Of a stretch of DNA of 64,000 nucleotides, positions 18,168-26,748 are shown in pieces; positions within the stretch are counted from its first letter, which is position 1, and every line of letters starts with the position of its first letter. Both the position numbers and the translations under genes were made by a program. Source of the DNA: Clostridium saccharoperbutylacetonicum N1-4(HMT) (GTDB lineage Bacteria; Bacillota; Clostridia; Clostridiales; Clostridiaceae); assembly GCF_000340885.1 (NCBI RefSeq), contig NC_020291.1, positions 4,463,001 through 4,527,000 on the forward strand, read 5' to 3'. The notes under the pieces were generated by a model. That model saw nothing but the letters and a program-made list of their open reading frames with translations. It did no database searches and was not told the origin of the DNA.

Positions 18168-18203
18168 AAAAAAACAGAACTTATTCAAATGAACAAGCTC
18201 CGT
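18168..18203 (-). terminator. Intrinsic terminator in the pydD leader (attenuator candidate)
   Basis: On the minus strand ACGGAGCTTGTTC and GAATAAGTTCTGT form a 13-pair stem (three G-U pairs) with an ATTT loop and a T-run of seven. It lies downstream of the promoter at 18248-18276 and ends about 28 bases before the pydD ATG. It may also stop transcripts coming from the regulator gene, but its position in the leader fits conditional read-through. Confidence 0.75.
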
Positions 18204-18247
18204 TGCTGTTACCTTTATAAATTCGTTTTATTCTTTAACTTGTACTT

Positions 18248-18276
18248 ATTATATAATGGTCTTTACTGTGTTTCAA
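18248..18276 (-). promoter_or_regulatory. SigA-type promoter of pydD-pydE
   Basis: Minus strand TTGAAA (18276-18271), 17-base spacer, TATAAT (18253-18248). The predicted start near 18241 gives a leader of about 100 bases that includes the terminator hairpin. Confidence 0.75.
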
Positions 18277-18298
18277 TAACTAAATGACTAATCCTTTT

Positions 18299-18312
18299 TG
18301 TGCAGCTGCACA
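18299..18312. promoter_or_regulatory. 14-base perfect palindrome upstream of the pydD promoter
   Basis: TGTGCAGCTGCACA is a perfect dyad centred about 65 bases upstream of the predicted start site, where an activator would bind. The PucR-type regulator gene is immediately upstream. A link between the two is inferred. Confidence 0.6.
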
Positions 18313-18362
18313 GTTAATTCAGTTATGAGCTAAGAGTTATAAGTTAAGAGTTATTGATGCAG

Positions 18363-19517
18363 CTATAAAAGGTCTTTAATATAGAATCCTAAATAAAACC
18401 TTAGTTTTTCTTCTAGATCAAGCGGGTTGTATCCAGTAATCTTCTCTATCTTTTTTAATTGATTATTAACTGTATTTCTATGAATATATTGTTTTTCAGC
18501 TACAAGACTTTGGCTTCCATTGTTTTTTAAATACATATACAAAAAGTCAGTTAAGTCTGTATTATTTTCTTCATCATACTTTTCCAGTTTTCCTATAGTA
18601 TCTTCATAATATTCTTTTAATACCTGTTTATCTTTTGAATTAAGAAGTAATTTATAAATATCAAGCTTTTTATAATCTCTTACTTTCTTACCTTTTTTCT
18701 TTGCCATCTTCATAGCCGTTAGTGCTTTATTAAAATTCTCATCTTGAACTCTAATATCATTTAAATTTTCGCTAATACCTATGTGTATCTTCCATAAATC
18801 ATCATCCCAATTTTTCAAAAAAGTATTTACAAAATTATCTATATCATAATCACTATAATCTACTAAAACTAAAATACAACAATCATTATAAGCAAAAGAA
18901 ATATATAATTGATGAATACTTCTAGCAATTTTTTCTGAGTACATTTTTATTTTTTTCATATTATATTCTTTATCTTTATTTTGACTGTTTTCAAAAGCTA
19001 TAGCAATAAAGCAAAAACGACTGTCTCTTAGATAACCATATCTCTCCATTTGAGAAATCAAAGTATCTAAATCTCCAACTTTAAAAATTATATTTTTGAT
19101 TGTACTTGCAATACTGGCTTCTGTCTCTTCACTTTTCATAATACGATAACATATATCCCTTGTTACATCTACCATTCTTGTTTCCCATGGAATAGTATAA
19201 AGTGGCATATTCACAGAATCACAATATTCTATTACTTTTTGAGGAATTCCTTTTGTATATGGTCCAATATTAACTACAAATGCACTAGTCCCAACACTAC
19301 ACAGCTTTTTTGCATATTCTAATAACCAATTATCATTATTATTTAAAATACCAGATGTAAATACAACTTCATTTCCGTGAAGAAATTGGCTCACTTCATC
19401 ATTTTCTATAATATGAACCCATTCAACAAGGTTGTTTAAGCCTTTTTGTCCTGCAAGCAATTTCATTTGATATAAAACAGCCCCATTTCCAAATAATTTC
19501 CCTACAGTAACTGACAT
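18363..19517 (-). CDS. pydR: PucR-family transcriptional regulator of the pyd cluster
   Basis: 384 residues: an N-terminal PucR domain (about 1-125; GLNNLVEWVHIIENDEV), a middle region resembling the GGDEF-like fold of CdaR/PucR proteins, and a C-terminal HTH_30 helix-turn-helix (about 325-380; QYIHRNTVNNQLKKIEKITG). Family members control purine, pyrimidine and sugar-acid catabolism, usually as activators. Transcribed in the same direction as, and directly upstream of, pydD. A GGGGGCG ribosome site precedes the ATG, and a short dyad at 19535-19550 lies just upstream, suggesting autoregulation. The gene name is a convenience, not an established symbol for this protein. Confidence 0.85.
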   Translation of the reverse strand: MSVTVGKLFGNGAVLYQMKLLAGQKGLNNLVEWVHIIENDEVSQFLHGNEVVFTSGILNNNDNWLLEYAKKLCSVGTSAFVVNIGPYTKGIPQKVIEYCDSVNMPLYTIPWETRMVDVTRDICYRIMKSEETEASIASTIKNIIFKVGDLDTLISQMERYGYLRDSRFCFIAIAFENSQNKDKEYNMKKIKMYSEKIARSIHQLYISFAYNDCCILVLVDYSDYDIDNFVNTFLKNWDDDLWKIHIGISENLNDIRVQDENFNKALTAMKMAKKKGKKVRDYKKLDIYKLLLNSKDKQVLKEYYEDTIGKLEKYDEENNTDLTDFLYMYLKNNGSQSLVAEKQYIHRNTVNNQLKKIEKITGYNPLDLEEKLRFYLGFYIKDLL

Positions 19518-19534
19518 GCTATTTCGCCCCCTAG

Positions 19535-19550
19535 TTATGCTTAGGCATAA
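19535..19550. promoter_or_regulatory. Short dyad upstream of the PucR-type gene
   Basis: TTATGC-TTAG-GCATAA, 18 bases before the start codon and next to the ribosome site. It does not match the TGTGCAGCTGCACA palindrome, so it may be a different operator or only a small hairpin. Confidence 0.4.
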
Positions 19551-19629
19551 TTTTTAATAATCATTATATCATAAAAATTCTAAATTTATCATTCATCTTT
19601 GATAATCTTTCTATAATTTCTTGTATTCT

Positions 19630-19672
19630 AAAAAGAGCAAATTACCTTGTATATTTCTGGTAATCTGCTCTT
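19630..19672 (-). terminator. Terminator of the lactate operon
   Basis: AAGAGCA-ATTACC and GGTAAT-TGCTCTT arms with a 12-base loop, followed on the minus strand by TTTTT. It lies 85 bases after the acyl-CoA dehydrogenase stop. Confidence 0.8.
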
Positions 19673-19756
19673 AACGTTCCAATTAACATATATTCTTTTT
19701 CTAAAAATTACTTAACGATTTTTAATTTATCTTTTATGTCAAAAACTTCTTCTATA

Positions 19757-20896
19757 CTAAAGACCCATCCAACCTGAAAGTACCATCATTTGAACTTCTG
19801 ATGTTCCTTCATAGATTTCAGTTATTTTTGCATCACGCATCATTCTTTCAATTGGATAATCACTTGTATAACCATAACCACCAAATAATTGTAAGCATCT
19901 ATTAGTTACATCTGTTGCATTTCTAGCAGAAACTAATTTTGCCATAGCAGCTAAATGTGTGAATTTTTCATGTTCATCTTTTGCACAAGCAGCTTGATAT
20001 ACTAAAAGTTTTGCAGCTTCTGTGTTTGCACGCATTTCAGCAAGTTGAAATTGTGTATTTTGGAATTTTGAAATAGGTTTTCCAAATTGAATACGTTCTT
20101 TAACATACTTTACAGTTTCTTCTATTGCACCTTCAGCAATACCAAGAGCTTGTGCAGCAATACCAACACGTCCTCCATCAAGAGTTGCCATAGCAATGTT
20201 AAAGCCTCTACCTTCTTCTCCTAAAAGATTTTCCTTTGGAACTATACAGTTGTCAAAGAATAATTCACAAGTAGAAGATGCACGGATTCCCATCTTTAAT
20301 TCATGGCTTCCAACAGAGAAGCCAGGGAAGTCTTTTTCAACTATGAATGCTGAAATACCTTTTGTTCCTTTGCTCTTATCTGTCATTGCAAGGATAATAT
20401 AAATATCTGCATAACCTGCATTAGTTATGAAAATTTTGCTTCCATTTAATACATAATGATCGCCTTCTAATACTGCTGTTGTCTTTTGCATTGATGCATC
20501 AGTTCCAGCTACAGGTTCTGTTAATCCAAAAGCACCTAATTTTTCACCTGAAGCAAGTGGTTTTAAATATTTTTCTTTTTGCTCCTCTGTACCATATGTG
20601 TAAATTGGTGTAGCACAAAGACTTGTATGAGCTGAAACTATAACACCTGTTGTAGCACAACACTTTGATAATTCTTCAACACATTGTACATAGCTTAAGG
20701 TATCCATTCCTGCTCCGCCGTATTCTTCAGGAAAAGGTATCCCAAGTAACCCCATTTCAGCCATTTTAGCTACATTTTCTTCTGGGAATCTCATACTTTC
20801 ATCAATATCTTTTGCAATTGGTTTTACCTCATTTTCTGCAAATTCTCTATACATTTCTAGTAATTGTTCATGATTTTCATCTTGTTTAAAGTTCAT
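19757..20896 (-). CDS. Acyl-CoA dehydrogenase, short-chain (butyryl-CoA dehydrogenase-like)
   Basis: 379 residues with the complete acyl-CoA dehydrogenase pattern: substrate/FAD motif GLTEPVAGTDAS, flavin-region FITNAGYAD, LQLFGGYGYTSDYPIERMMRD, and the catalytic Glu in ITEIYEGTSEVQ. It is close to clostridial Bcd, which works with EtfAB. Here it is the last gene of the lactate operon instead of sitting in the usual crotonase-bcd-etf cluster. It may pass or take electrons through the operon's EtfAB; the acyl-CoA substrate is unknown. An AGGTAGGA ribosome site supports the start. Confidence 0.92.
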   Translation of the reverse strand: MNFKQDENHEQLLEMYREFAENEVKPIAKDIDESMRFPEENVAKMAEMGLLGIPFPEEYGGAGMDTLSYVQCVEELSKCCATTGVIVSAHTSLCATPIYTYGTEEQKEKYLKPLASGEKLGAFGLTEPVAGTDASMQKTTAVLEGDHYVLNGSKIFITNAGYADIYIILAMTDKSKGTKGISAFIVEKDFPGFSVGSHELKMGIRASSTCELFFDNCIVPKENLLGEEGRGFNIAMATLDGGRVGIAAQALGIAEGAIEETVKYVKERIQFGKPISKFQNTQFQLAEMRANTEAAKLLVYQAACAKDEHEKFTHLAAMAKLVSARNATDVTNRCLQLFGGYGYTSDYPIERMMRDAKITEIYEGTSEVQMMVLSGWMGL

Positions 20897-20981
20897 TTTA
20901 ATTTCCTACCTTTCTTTTTTCTATTTCCTTTTTAATATTTATGAGATATCGCTTTATTTTTATTGAAACTTACTGACTTAA

Positions 20982-22415
20982 TTATTCTATTGGACAGCAT
21001 ACTTTACCTGGATTCATAATAGAATTAGGATCGAAGACTTTTTTAATGCCTTTCATTAATTCCATATTTATTTCTCCAACACTATCTGCTAAATAGCTCA
21101 TTTTTCCACTACCAATTCCATGTTCTCCTGAAACAAGTCCACCGCATTTTATTGCTTCTTCGTAAATGATCTTAAAGAATTTTTCAACTCTAACTTTAAA
21201 GTCTTCTTCTTCTAAATCATTGCTGCATTGGTAAATATGAAGATTTCCATCCCCTGCATGTCCAAAACTCTTAATTGTTAGTCCACATTCTTCACCTGTT
21301 TTATTTACAAAAGTAAGATATGGAGCAATTTTGTTTACTGGAACTACAACGTCACATTCATCTAATAATTTAGTTTCTGCCATAATTGCTTCTAAGAAAC
21401 TTGAACGTGCAGCCCAAGCATCCTTAATTTTTGCTGGTGTATCAGCTACAAGCACATCAATTGCCCCTGCTTCTAATACAATCTCACTTGCTTCTTCAAT
21501 AAGATTATTCAATTCATCTTCATTCCCTGCATCTAAGGTTACAAGTAAATAAGCATTTGCAGTAACTCCATCAATTACTTGTGGGAATACGCTCTTACCA
21601 ATATATCTTTCACTTGATAAAACAATTTCTCTTTCCATAAATTCGATAGCTTGTGGATTCATGTGTTCCATTTTAAATTTAGGAACAGTTGAAATACAAT
21701 CTTCCAAATTTTCAAATGGAATAATTAAACTTGCTACTACCTTAGGTGCTGGCATAACCTTCAAAGTAAGTTCTGTAATAATTCCAAGAGTACCTTCTGA
21801 TCCAATCATCAAATTAAGTAAACTATAACCAGAACTTGTCTTTGATACAGTAGCTCCAAAATCTGTAATTTCTCCTGTTGGAAGAACAACCTTCATTGCA
21901 CGTACATAATCACGTGTTGCACCATATTTAACAGCTCTCATTCCACCTGCATTTGTCGCAACATTTCCACCTAGGCAAGCAAACTTTTCACCTGGATCTG
22001 GAGCATATAATAGGCCTTGTTTGATACAATCCTCTGCAAGATCATTTAAGAGAACACCTGCTTCAACTTTAACAACAAAATTTTCCATATCGTATGAAAG
22101 TATTTTATTCATTTTTGTAATATCTATTAATACTCCACCTAGAAGTGGTACTGCGCCTCCTACAAGACCTGTTCCAGCTCCTCTTGGAGTTACAGGTATT
22201 TTATTTTCATTACATATTTTCACGACTTTTGAAACTTCCTCTGTAGAATGAGCCATAAAAACAACTTGTGGTGCTACTTTTCCATAAATAGGCATTTCAT
22301 CATGAGAATAATCTTCATTTATATCCTCACCAGTTAAAATATGCCCTGGAGCTGCTTCCTGTAATTTTGAGATTAACTCTTCTGTCAATTTATTATACTG
22401 TTCCAAAATAATCAT
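20982..22415 (-). CDS. lctD: FAD-linked lactate dehydrogenase (GlcD/LctD family)
   Basis: 477-residue FAD-binding_4 oxidase: PRGAGTGLVGGAVPLLGGV for FAD pyrophosphate binding, and the C-terminal signatures FGHAGDGNLHIYQ and GEHGIGSGKMSYL. Enzymes of this type partnered with EtfAB oxidise D-lactate, driving electrons from lactate to NAD+ at the expense of reduced ferredoxin in acetogens. The etfBA and permease genes of the same operon support that role. The ATG at 22415 overlaps its GAAAGG ribosome site, so a TTG three codons in (22406) is a serious alternative start. Confidence 0.9.
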   Translation of the reverse strand: MIILEQYNKLTEELISKLQEAAPGHILTGEDINEDYSHDEMPIYGKVAPQVVFMAHSTEEVSKVVKICNENKIPVTPRGAGTGLVGGAVPLLGGVLIDITKMNKILSYDMENFVVKVEAGVLLNDLAEDCIKQGLLYAPDPGEKFACLGGNVATNAGGMRAVKYGATRDYVRAMKVVLPTGEITDFGATVSKTSSGYSLLNLMIGSEGTLGIITELTLKVMPAPKVVASLIIPFENLEDCISTVPKFKMEHMNPQAIEFMEREIVLSSERYIGKSVFPQVIDGVTANAYLLVTLDAGNEDELNNLIEEASEIVLEAGAIDVLVADTPAKIKDAWAARSSFLEAIMAETKLLDECDVVVPVNKIAPYLTFVNKTGEECGLTIKSFGHAGDGNLHIYQCSNDLEEEDFKVRVEKFFKIIYEEAIKCGGLVSGEHGIGSGKMSYLADSVGEINMELMKGIKKVFDPNSIMNPGKVCCPIE

Positions 22416-22507
22416 CCTTTCTCACATACAAATTTAAAACCCTAATTCCTTTAAACTAATACGCAACCCTACGTCAATTCGAGGACTCATCCCCAACTGT
22501 AAACTGT

Positions 22508-24043
22508 CTAAAGTGTTCCTATAAAGCATATGATTCCTGCAATAACTACATATGCAATAAAATACTTTAATACACTTCTTAAGATTTTACTTTCTGAACC
22601 AGTCTTATCAATTGCACTTGCACCAATTGCAATACTTTGTGGACAAATCATCTTTCCTATACCTGCTCCAAGAGTATTAGCAGCAGCCATCCATGCCCCA
22701 GAAAGTCCTAAGTTTTGAGCTGTTTGTGATTGTAGTCCTCCAAACAACACGCTTGTTGATGTACCTGAACCAGTTACAAATCCTCCTATAGCTCCAATTA
22801 ATGGAGAGATTAAAGGATATGCACCACCTGTAACAACAACTAAAAGACTTGCAATAGCTGAAATCATTCCACTATAACTCATTACCTTAGCCGTTGACAT
22901 TACTGCACAAATTGTAACAATAGTTTTCCAATTTGCTTTTAAGGTATTAGCAAGAACTTCAAACATCGTTGATATCTTTGCTCCTTGAACTAAGCCTCCA
23001 ATAATGGCAGCAATAAATATAATTACCCCTGGTGTATTAACCCAACTGAAAGTTAAAGTATTTCCACCTTTACCAGCATAAACAACAACACTGCTTTTGA
23101 AGCCTGCAATCAAGTCATGAATTGGTGCACATAGTGTAGACGTAAACATCAACATTAAAAATATTAAAATAAATGGACACCAAGCTTTTATTGCTTTGTC
23201 AAAAGATAACCAATTTTCTTCCTTTTCACCATTAACTTCAATACAATGTTCAGGTTGTGGTTTTTTATTAAAGATTTTTGCAGCAATAACTGTACATATC
23301 ATACAGCAAATTGATCCAACTATATCTGGTAATTCTGGTCCTAATACCATAGCTGTAATATAAGCAGGTACTAAAAATGATAATGCAGCTACTAGTGTAA
23401 CAGCAAATGACCCTTTCAAGGCTTTTATTCCTCCGCCTACTATACACACCATAATAAATGGACTTATAAAAATTAAAGCTGCTTCAATTATTGCTGTATT
23501 TGCAGCCAATTGGTTAGTTGCAATTCCAGTTACTGAAGAAACTGTTACTAAAGGTATACCTACTGATCCGAAAGCCGTTGGTGTACTATTAGCAACCAAA
23601 CATGCTAAAACTGCAGAAAATGGATTTAATCCAAGTCCAGCTAGCATAGATGCTGGAATGGCAACTGCTGTACCAAATCCAGCCATACCTTCCATAAAGT
23701 TTCCAAATCCCCATCCAATAATTAATGTTAAAACTCTTTTGTCTATTGAAACTCCAGCTAGCATTTTTTTAATGAAATCCATAGCACCAGTTCGTAAAAT
23801 CAAATTATACGTAAACAATGCTGCAATAATAACCAAGCAAATTGGCCATAATGCATTAAGTATTCCTTCCAATACTCCTGTCATCGTATAAGAAACATCC
23901 AATTTAAAGAAAAATATAGCTAAAAGCATTGCTAGAACAAGTGCAATAGAGCAAGCTTTATAACCTGGCATTTTTAATCCACTAAGTGCAATAATGAGCC
24001 AAATGATAGGTAATATTGACATTAAGAATTTAAAAAATAACAT
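22508..24043 (-). CDS. lctP: L-lactate permease (LctP family)
   Basis: About 511 residues with 12 or more hydrophobic helices; lactate permease motifs GWGFGNFMEGMAGFGTAVAIP and the C-terminal GFVTGSGTSTSVLFGGLQ are present. It imports lactate with protons. The frame runs to 24076, but AAGGAGGACAGAAGA precedes the ATG at 24043 (MLFFKFLMSILPI), which is chosen. Upstream is a 322-base gap to etfA, long for an operon-internal spacer. Confidence 0.93.
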   Translation of the reverse strand: MLFFKFLMSILPIIWLIIALSGLKMPGYKACSIALVLAMLLAIFFFKLDVSYTMTGVLEGILNALWPICLVIIAALFTYNLILRTGAMDFIKKMLAGVSIDKRVLTLIIGWGFGNFMEGMAGFGTAVAIPASMLAGLGLNPFSAVLACLVANSTPTAFGSVGIPLVTVSSVTGIATNQLAANTAIIEAALIFISPFIMVCIVGGGIKALKGSFAVTLVAALSFLVPAYITAMVLGPELPDIVGSICCMICTVIAAKIFNKKPQPEHCIEVNGEKEENWLSFDKAIKAWCPFILIFLMLMFTSTLCAPIHDLIAGFKSSVVVYAGKGGNTLTFSWVNTPGVIIFIAAIIGGLVQGAKISTMFEVLANTLKANWKTIVTICAVMSTAKVMSYSGMISAIASLLVVVTGGAYPLISPLIGAIGGFVTGSGTSTSVLFGGLQSQTAQNLGLSGAWMAAANTLGAGIGKMICPQSIAIGASAIDKTGSESKILRSVLKYFIAYVVIAGIICFIGTL

Positions 24044-24365
24044 TCTTCTGTCCTCCTTAAATGTTTTTAATGGCATTATTTTTTTAATTTGTATTCCACT
24101 TATTAGTACGATTATATTGCTTAAATTGCTGCTAATGCGTATAAGTTCTAATTAATACTGAACATCTCAATTCAAAAAAATTCTAAAAGACAAGTAAGAA
24201 TTTAGCTTTTCCCCATAATCTTTCGTCACTAATTACAATTGAGAATTTGCCAGTGATAATACAAACATATATACTACATTTTTATATACATTAAACTTGT
24301 TTTTACTTTAGTTATTTACTTTCAACTTATGGCTTTCATGAGAGTTTTGAGGTTAAGAGTGAACT
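24044..24365 (-). other. Long untranslated gap between etfA and the lactate permease gene
   Basis: I find no open frame, strong hairpin or consensus promoter in these 322 bases. The genes on both sides point the same way, so they may be co-transcribed; a weak internal promoter is possible. Confidence 0.5.
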
Positions 24366-25304
24366 TTATTCTGCTTTTGCCTTTTTCATTTCTTCAATCA
24401 TGATTGGAAGAATTTCAGTTACATTTCCAACTATGCTTAAATTTGCAATTTCAAAAATTGGTGCTTCTTCATCTTTATTAATTGCTACAATATAATTAGA
24501 GCCTGTCATTCCAGATGTATGTTGTGTTGCTCCAGATATACCACATGCAATATAAAGCTTTGGTGCAACTATTTTGCCTGATTGTCCAACTTGATGTGCA
24601 CGAGAAATCCAACCATTTTCAATTGCTGGTCTTGTTGCACCAACTACACCACCAACCACTTGTGCTAATTCTTCAACAAGTTTGAAATTCTCAGCATTTC
24701 CCATTCCGCGTCCACCAGAAACAATAACTTCTGCCTCTTCTAAGTTAACAGATTCAGAAATTTCTTTTATAGTGTCAACTATCTTTGCTTTGATTGTATC
24801 TGCTGAAATTTCAACTTTCTTTTCTGTAACAGTTGCATTTGATGTGTTTTCTGGTTTTGCAAAACTACCATTTCTAACAGTAACTATGGCTGTTCCATCT
24901 ACTTCAATATGTTCTAAAACTGTTCCACCATAAACTGGCCTAGTATATATAACTTTTCCATCAGTTTTATTAATTCCTGTAACATCACTTACACACCCTA
25001 AATTTAAACGCCCTGCAACTCTTGGTGCAAGATCTTTAGCAAGTTGAGTATTAGCTAATAAGACAACCTCTGGATTTTCTTCCTTAACAATTTCTGATAA
25101 TACTTCTGTCAAAGTGTCACAATCTCTAGCTGCATCTATAAAAGTTACTGGAATTCCTAAAGCTGCTACTGTGTCTGCAATTGTTTTATTTCCAACTACT
25201 ATAGCTGTTCCTTCTGCATCTAATGCTTTTGCTGCAGTAATAAGTTCAAGGCTTCCGCCTATTACTTTTTCTCCATCTGTTTCAATGAATAATAATCCCT
25301 TCAT
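24366..25304 (-). CDS. etfA: Electron transfer flavoprotein alpha subunit
   Basis: 312 residues. The C-terminal FAD domain carries the ETF-alpha signature (LYIACGISGATQHTSGMTGS and VAINKDEEAPIFEIA). No extra ferredoxin-like N-terminal domain is present, unlike what I recall for the larger LctC of Acetobacterium. It forms a heterodimer with the etfB product and ferries electrons between lactate dehydrogenase, probably the acyl-CoA dehydrogenase, and pyridine nucleotide or ferredoxin. AAGGAGG lies 11 bases before the ATG, 20 bases after the etfB stop. Confidence 0.94.
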   Translation of the reverse strand: MKGLLFIETDGEKVIGGSLELITAAKALDAEGTAIVVGNKTIADTVAALGIPVTFIDAARDCDTLTEVLSEIVKEENPEVVLLANTQLAKDLAPRVAGRLNLGCVSDVTGINKTDGKVIYTRPVYGGTVLEHIEVDGTAIVTVRNGSFAKPENTSNATVTEKKVEISADTIKAKIVDTIKEISESVNLEEAEVIVSGGRGMGNAENFKLVEELAQVVGGVVGATRPAIENGWISRAHQVGQSGKIVAPKLYIACGISGATQHTSGMTGSNYIVAINKDEEAPIFEIANLSIVGNVTEILPIMIEEMKKAKAE

Positions 25305-25324
25305 ACTTTTGTTTACCTCCTTAA

Positions 25325-26110
25325 TTAAATTGCCTTATCCTTTTTCATTTGCTCCATAGCAGCATTTACTGCAAGCAGAGCATCTTTCTCTTGAATTTTA
25401 ATTCCGCCCTCTTTCTTAGGAGGTTCAACATATTCAATGCAGTGAACTTTTTTAGGATTTATCTCTCCAATTTCGGCTGCAGAATAAGTTGGTATTACCG
25501 CCTTACGACTTGCCATCTTACTTTTAATAGTAGGATAACGTGGATCATAATCAGGCTTACTTACTGTTACTACTGCGGGACATTGTAAAGAGACCACATT
25601 GTAACCATCATCAGTTTCCTGATGAATTTCCATAGCCTCACCTTTTAAATCGATTACAGTTGCACTACTTATATATCCTAATCCTAATTTTTCAGCAAGC
25701 ATAGCTCCAACTTGTCCAGTAATTTCATCTGTCGACTCTTTTCCGCATAAAATTAAATCAAATTTTTCTCCCTTATCTTTTTCAATTTTATGAATAGCAT
25801 CTGCCAAAACATGAGCTGTTCCCATGGCATCTAATTCTGCATATTGGTCATCTTTTACAAAAAATGCTTCTTTAGCTCCAACAGCAAGACAGTTTTTTAA
25901 TGTGTTTGTTGTATCCTCTGCTCCAACTGTCAACACACTAACGTTTCCTCCATTAGCCTCCATAAAGCGAACTGCTAATTCTAATGCATAGGTATCAAAC
26001 GCATTAGCTACTAAGCTTACACCTTTCAAATTAGGCTTTTTCACTTCTCTATCCAAATGTATTTCAATAGAATCATCTGGAACTTGTTTTACACATAATA
26101 AAATCTGCAT
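25325..26110 (-). CDS. etfB: Electron transfer flavoprotein beta subunit
   Basis: 261 residues beginning MQILLCVKQVPDDS, with the ETF-beta nucleotide region GKESTDEITGQVGAML and the typical VTVSKPDYDPRYPTIKSKM. It is the first gene of the lactate operon and follows a promoter with an operator-like dyad about 150 bases upstream. Whether this Etf bifurcates electrons cannot be settled by eye. Confidence 0.94.
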   Translation of the reverse strand: MQILLCVKQVPDDSIEIHLDREVKKPNLKGVSLVANAFDTYALELAVRFMEANGGNVSVLTVGAEDTTNTLKNCLAVGAKEAFFVKDDQYAELDAMGTAHVLADAIHKIEKDKGEKFDLILCGKESTDEITGQVGAMLAEKLGLGYISSATVIDLKGEAMEIHQETDDGYNVVSLQCPAVVTVSKPDYDPRYPTIKSKMASRKAVIPTYSAAEIGEINPKKVHCIEYVEPPKKEGGIKIQEKDALLAVNAAMEQMKKDKAI

Positions 26111-26255
26111 AATTTCCCTCTCCTTTATTCTTCAAGCTGTTTTTGTAGGAATATGAAAACAAATAACAAATCTAATAGCATAATTGTGAATTTAAGAGTT
26201 CGAAAATACTATTTTATATTATTATTTTGTTGAATTTTCATAAATCCGCTCTTTT

Positions 26256-26270
26256 ATTGGTCTTACCAAT
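26256..26270. promoter_or_regulatory. LldR/PdhR-type operator of the lactate operon
   Basis: Perfect dyad ATTGGT-CTT-ACCAAT, 10 bases downstream of the -10 box, so it covers about +5 to +19. This matches the TGGT-N3-ACCA pattern bound by FadR-subfamily GntR repressors of lactate and pyruvate operons. No such regulator gene is in the window. Confidence 0.75.
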
Positions 26271-26280
26271 TCACAAGTAA

Positions 26281-26309
26281 ATTTTACCACTAGTACCCAT
26301 ATATTTCAA
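26281..26309 (-). promoter_or_regulatory. Promoter of the etfB-etfA-lctP-lctD operon
   Basis: Minus strand TTGAAA (26309-26304), 17-base spacer, TAAAAT (26286-26281), with the operator immediately downstream. The leader to etfB is about 165 bases, without an obvious structure. The remaining bases 26310-26611 show no gene I can support. Confidence 0.75.
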
Positions 26310-26613
26310 CTACTAATAAAATTTTTTTTATTACATATATCTAAAGTTATGATGTTTTTTATTTAATGGTCAATTATCAATACTTAATTATTAAGATAAT
26401 TGCAATATGTTTTGCCAAAAGAAAAGTACCTGAGGTACTCAATTGCCTTTGCTAATTGATGACATTTATGAATAAGTAATGCTGAATAATCAAGGTTAGA
26501 GCTCAAAGAGAAAGTTCGAAGAACAAAATACAAGATTTGGATTATCACTTTTTGTCAGCAATTTTTTTAATTTTCTATATTTTCTGAAACTCCATACTTT
26601 CCTACCCGTGCTA

Positions 26614-26640
26614 TAAAAATAAGAGCCTATTTAGACTCTT
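26614..26640 (-). terminator. Terminator of the MerR / DUF6790 unit
   Basis: AAGAG-T-CT / AG-G-CTCTT hairpin followed on the minus strand by ATTTTTAT, about 110 bases after the stop of the membrane protein gene. Confidence 0.65.
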
Positions 26641-26748
26641 AAAAATTTTACTTAATATTATTTTAATTCATATTATTAATTAATTTTATATATTTATTTT
26701 CATTTTTTGTCCATACTCTAAATAAGCATATTATATAGCCAATTACAA

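Noticed and set aside
18140..18245. T-box or other known riboswitch in the pydD leader
   Set aside because: No AGGGTGGNACCGCG-like or other familiar aptamer motif could be found; only the terminator is supported.
26390..26546. A minus-strand frame of about 52 codons (GTG start) in the gap upstream of the lactate promoter
   Set aside because: No ribosome site, unremarkable composition, and such short frames are expected by chance in this DNA. It could be a gene remnant but nothing supports it.
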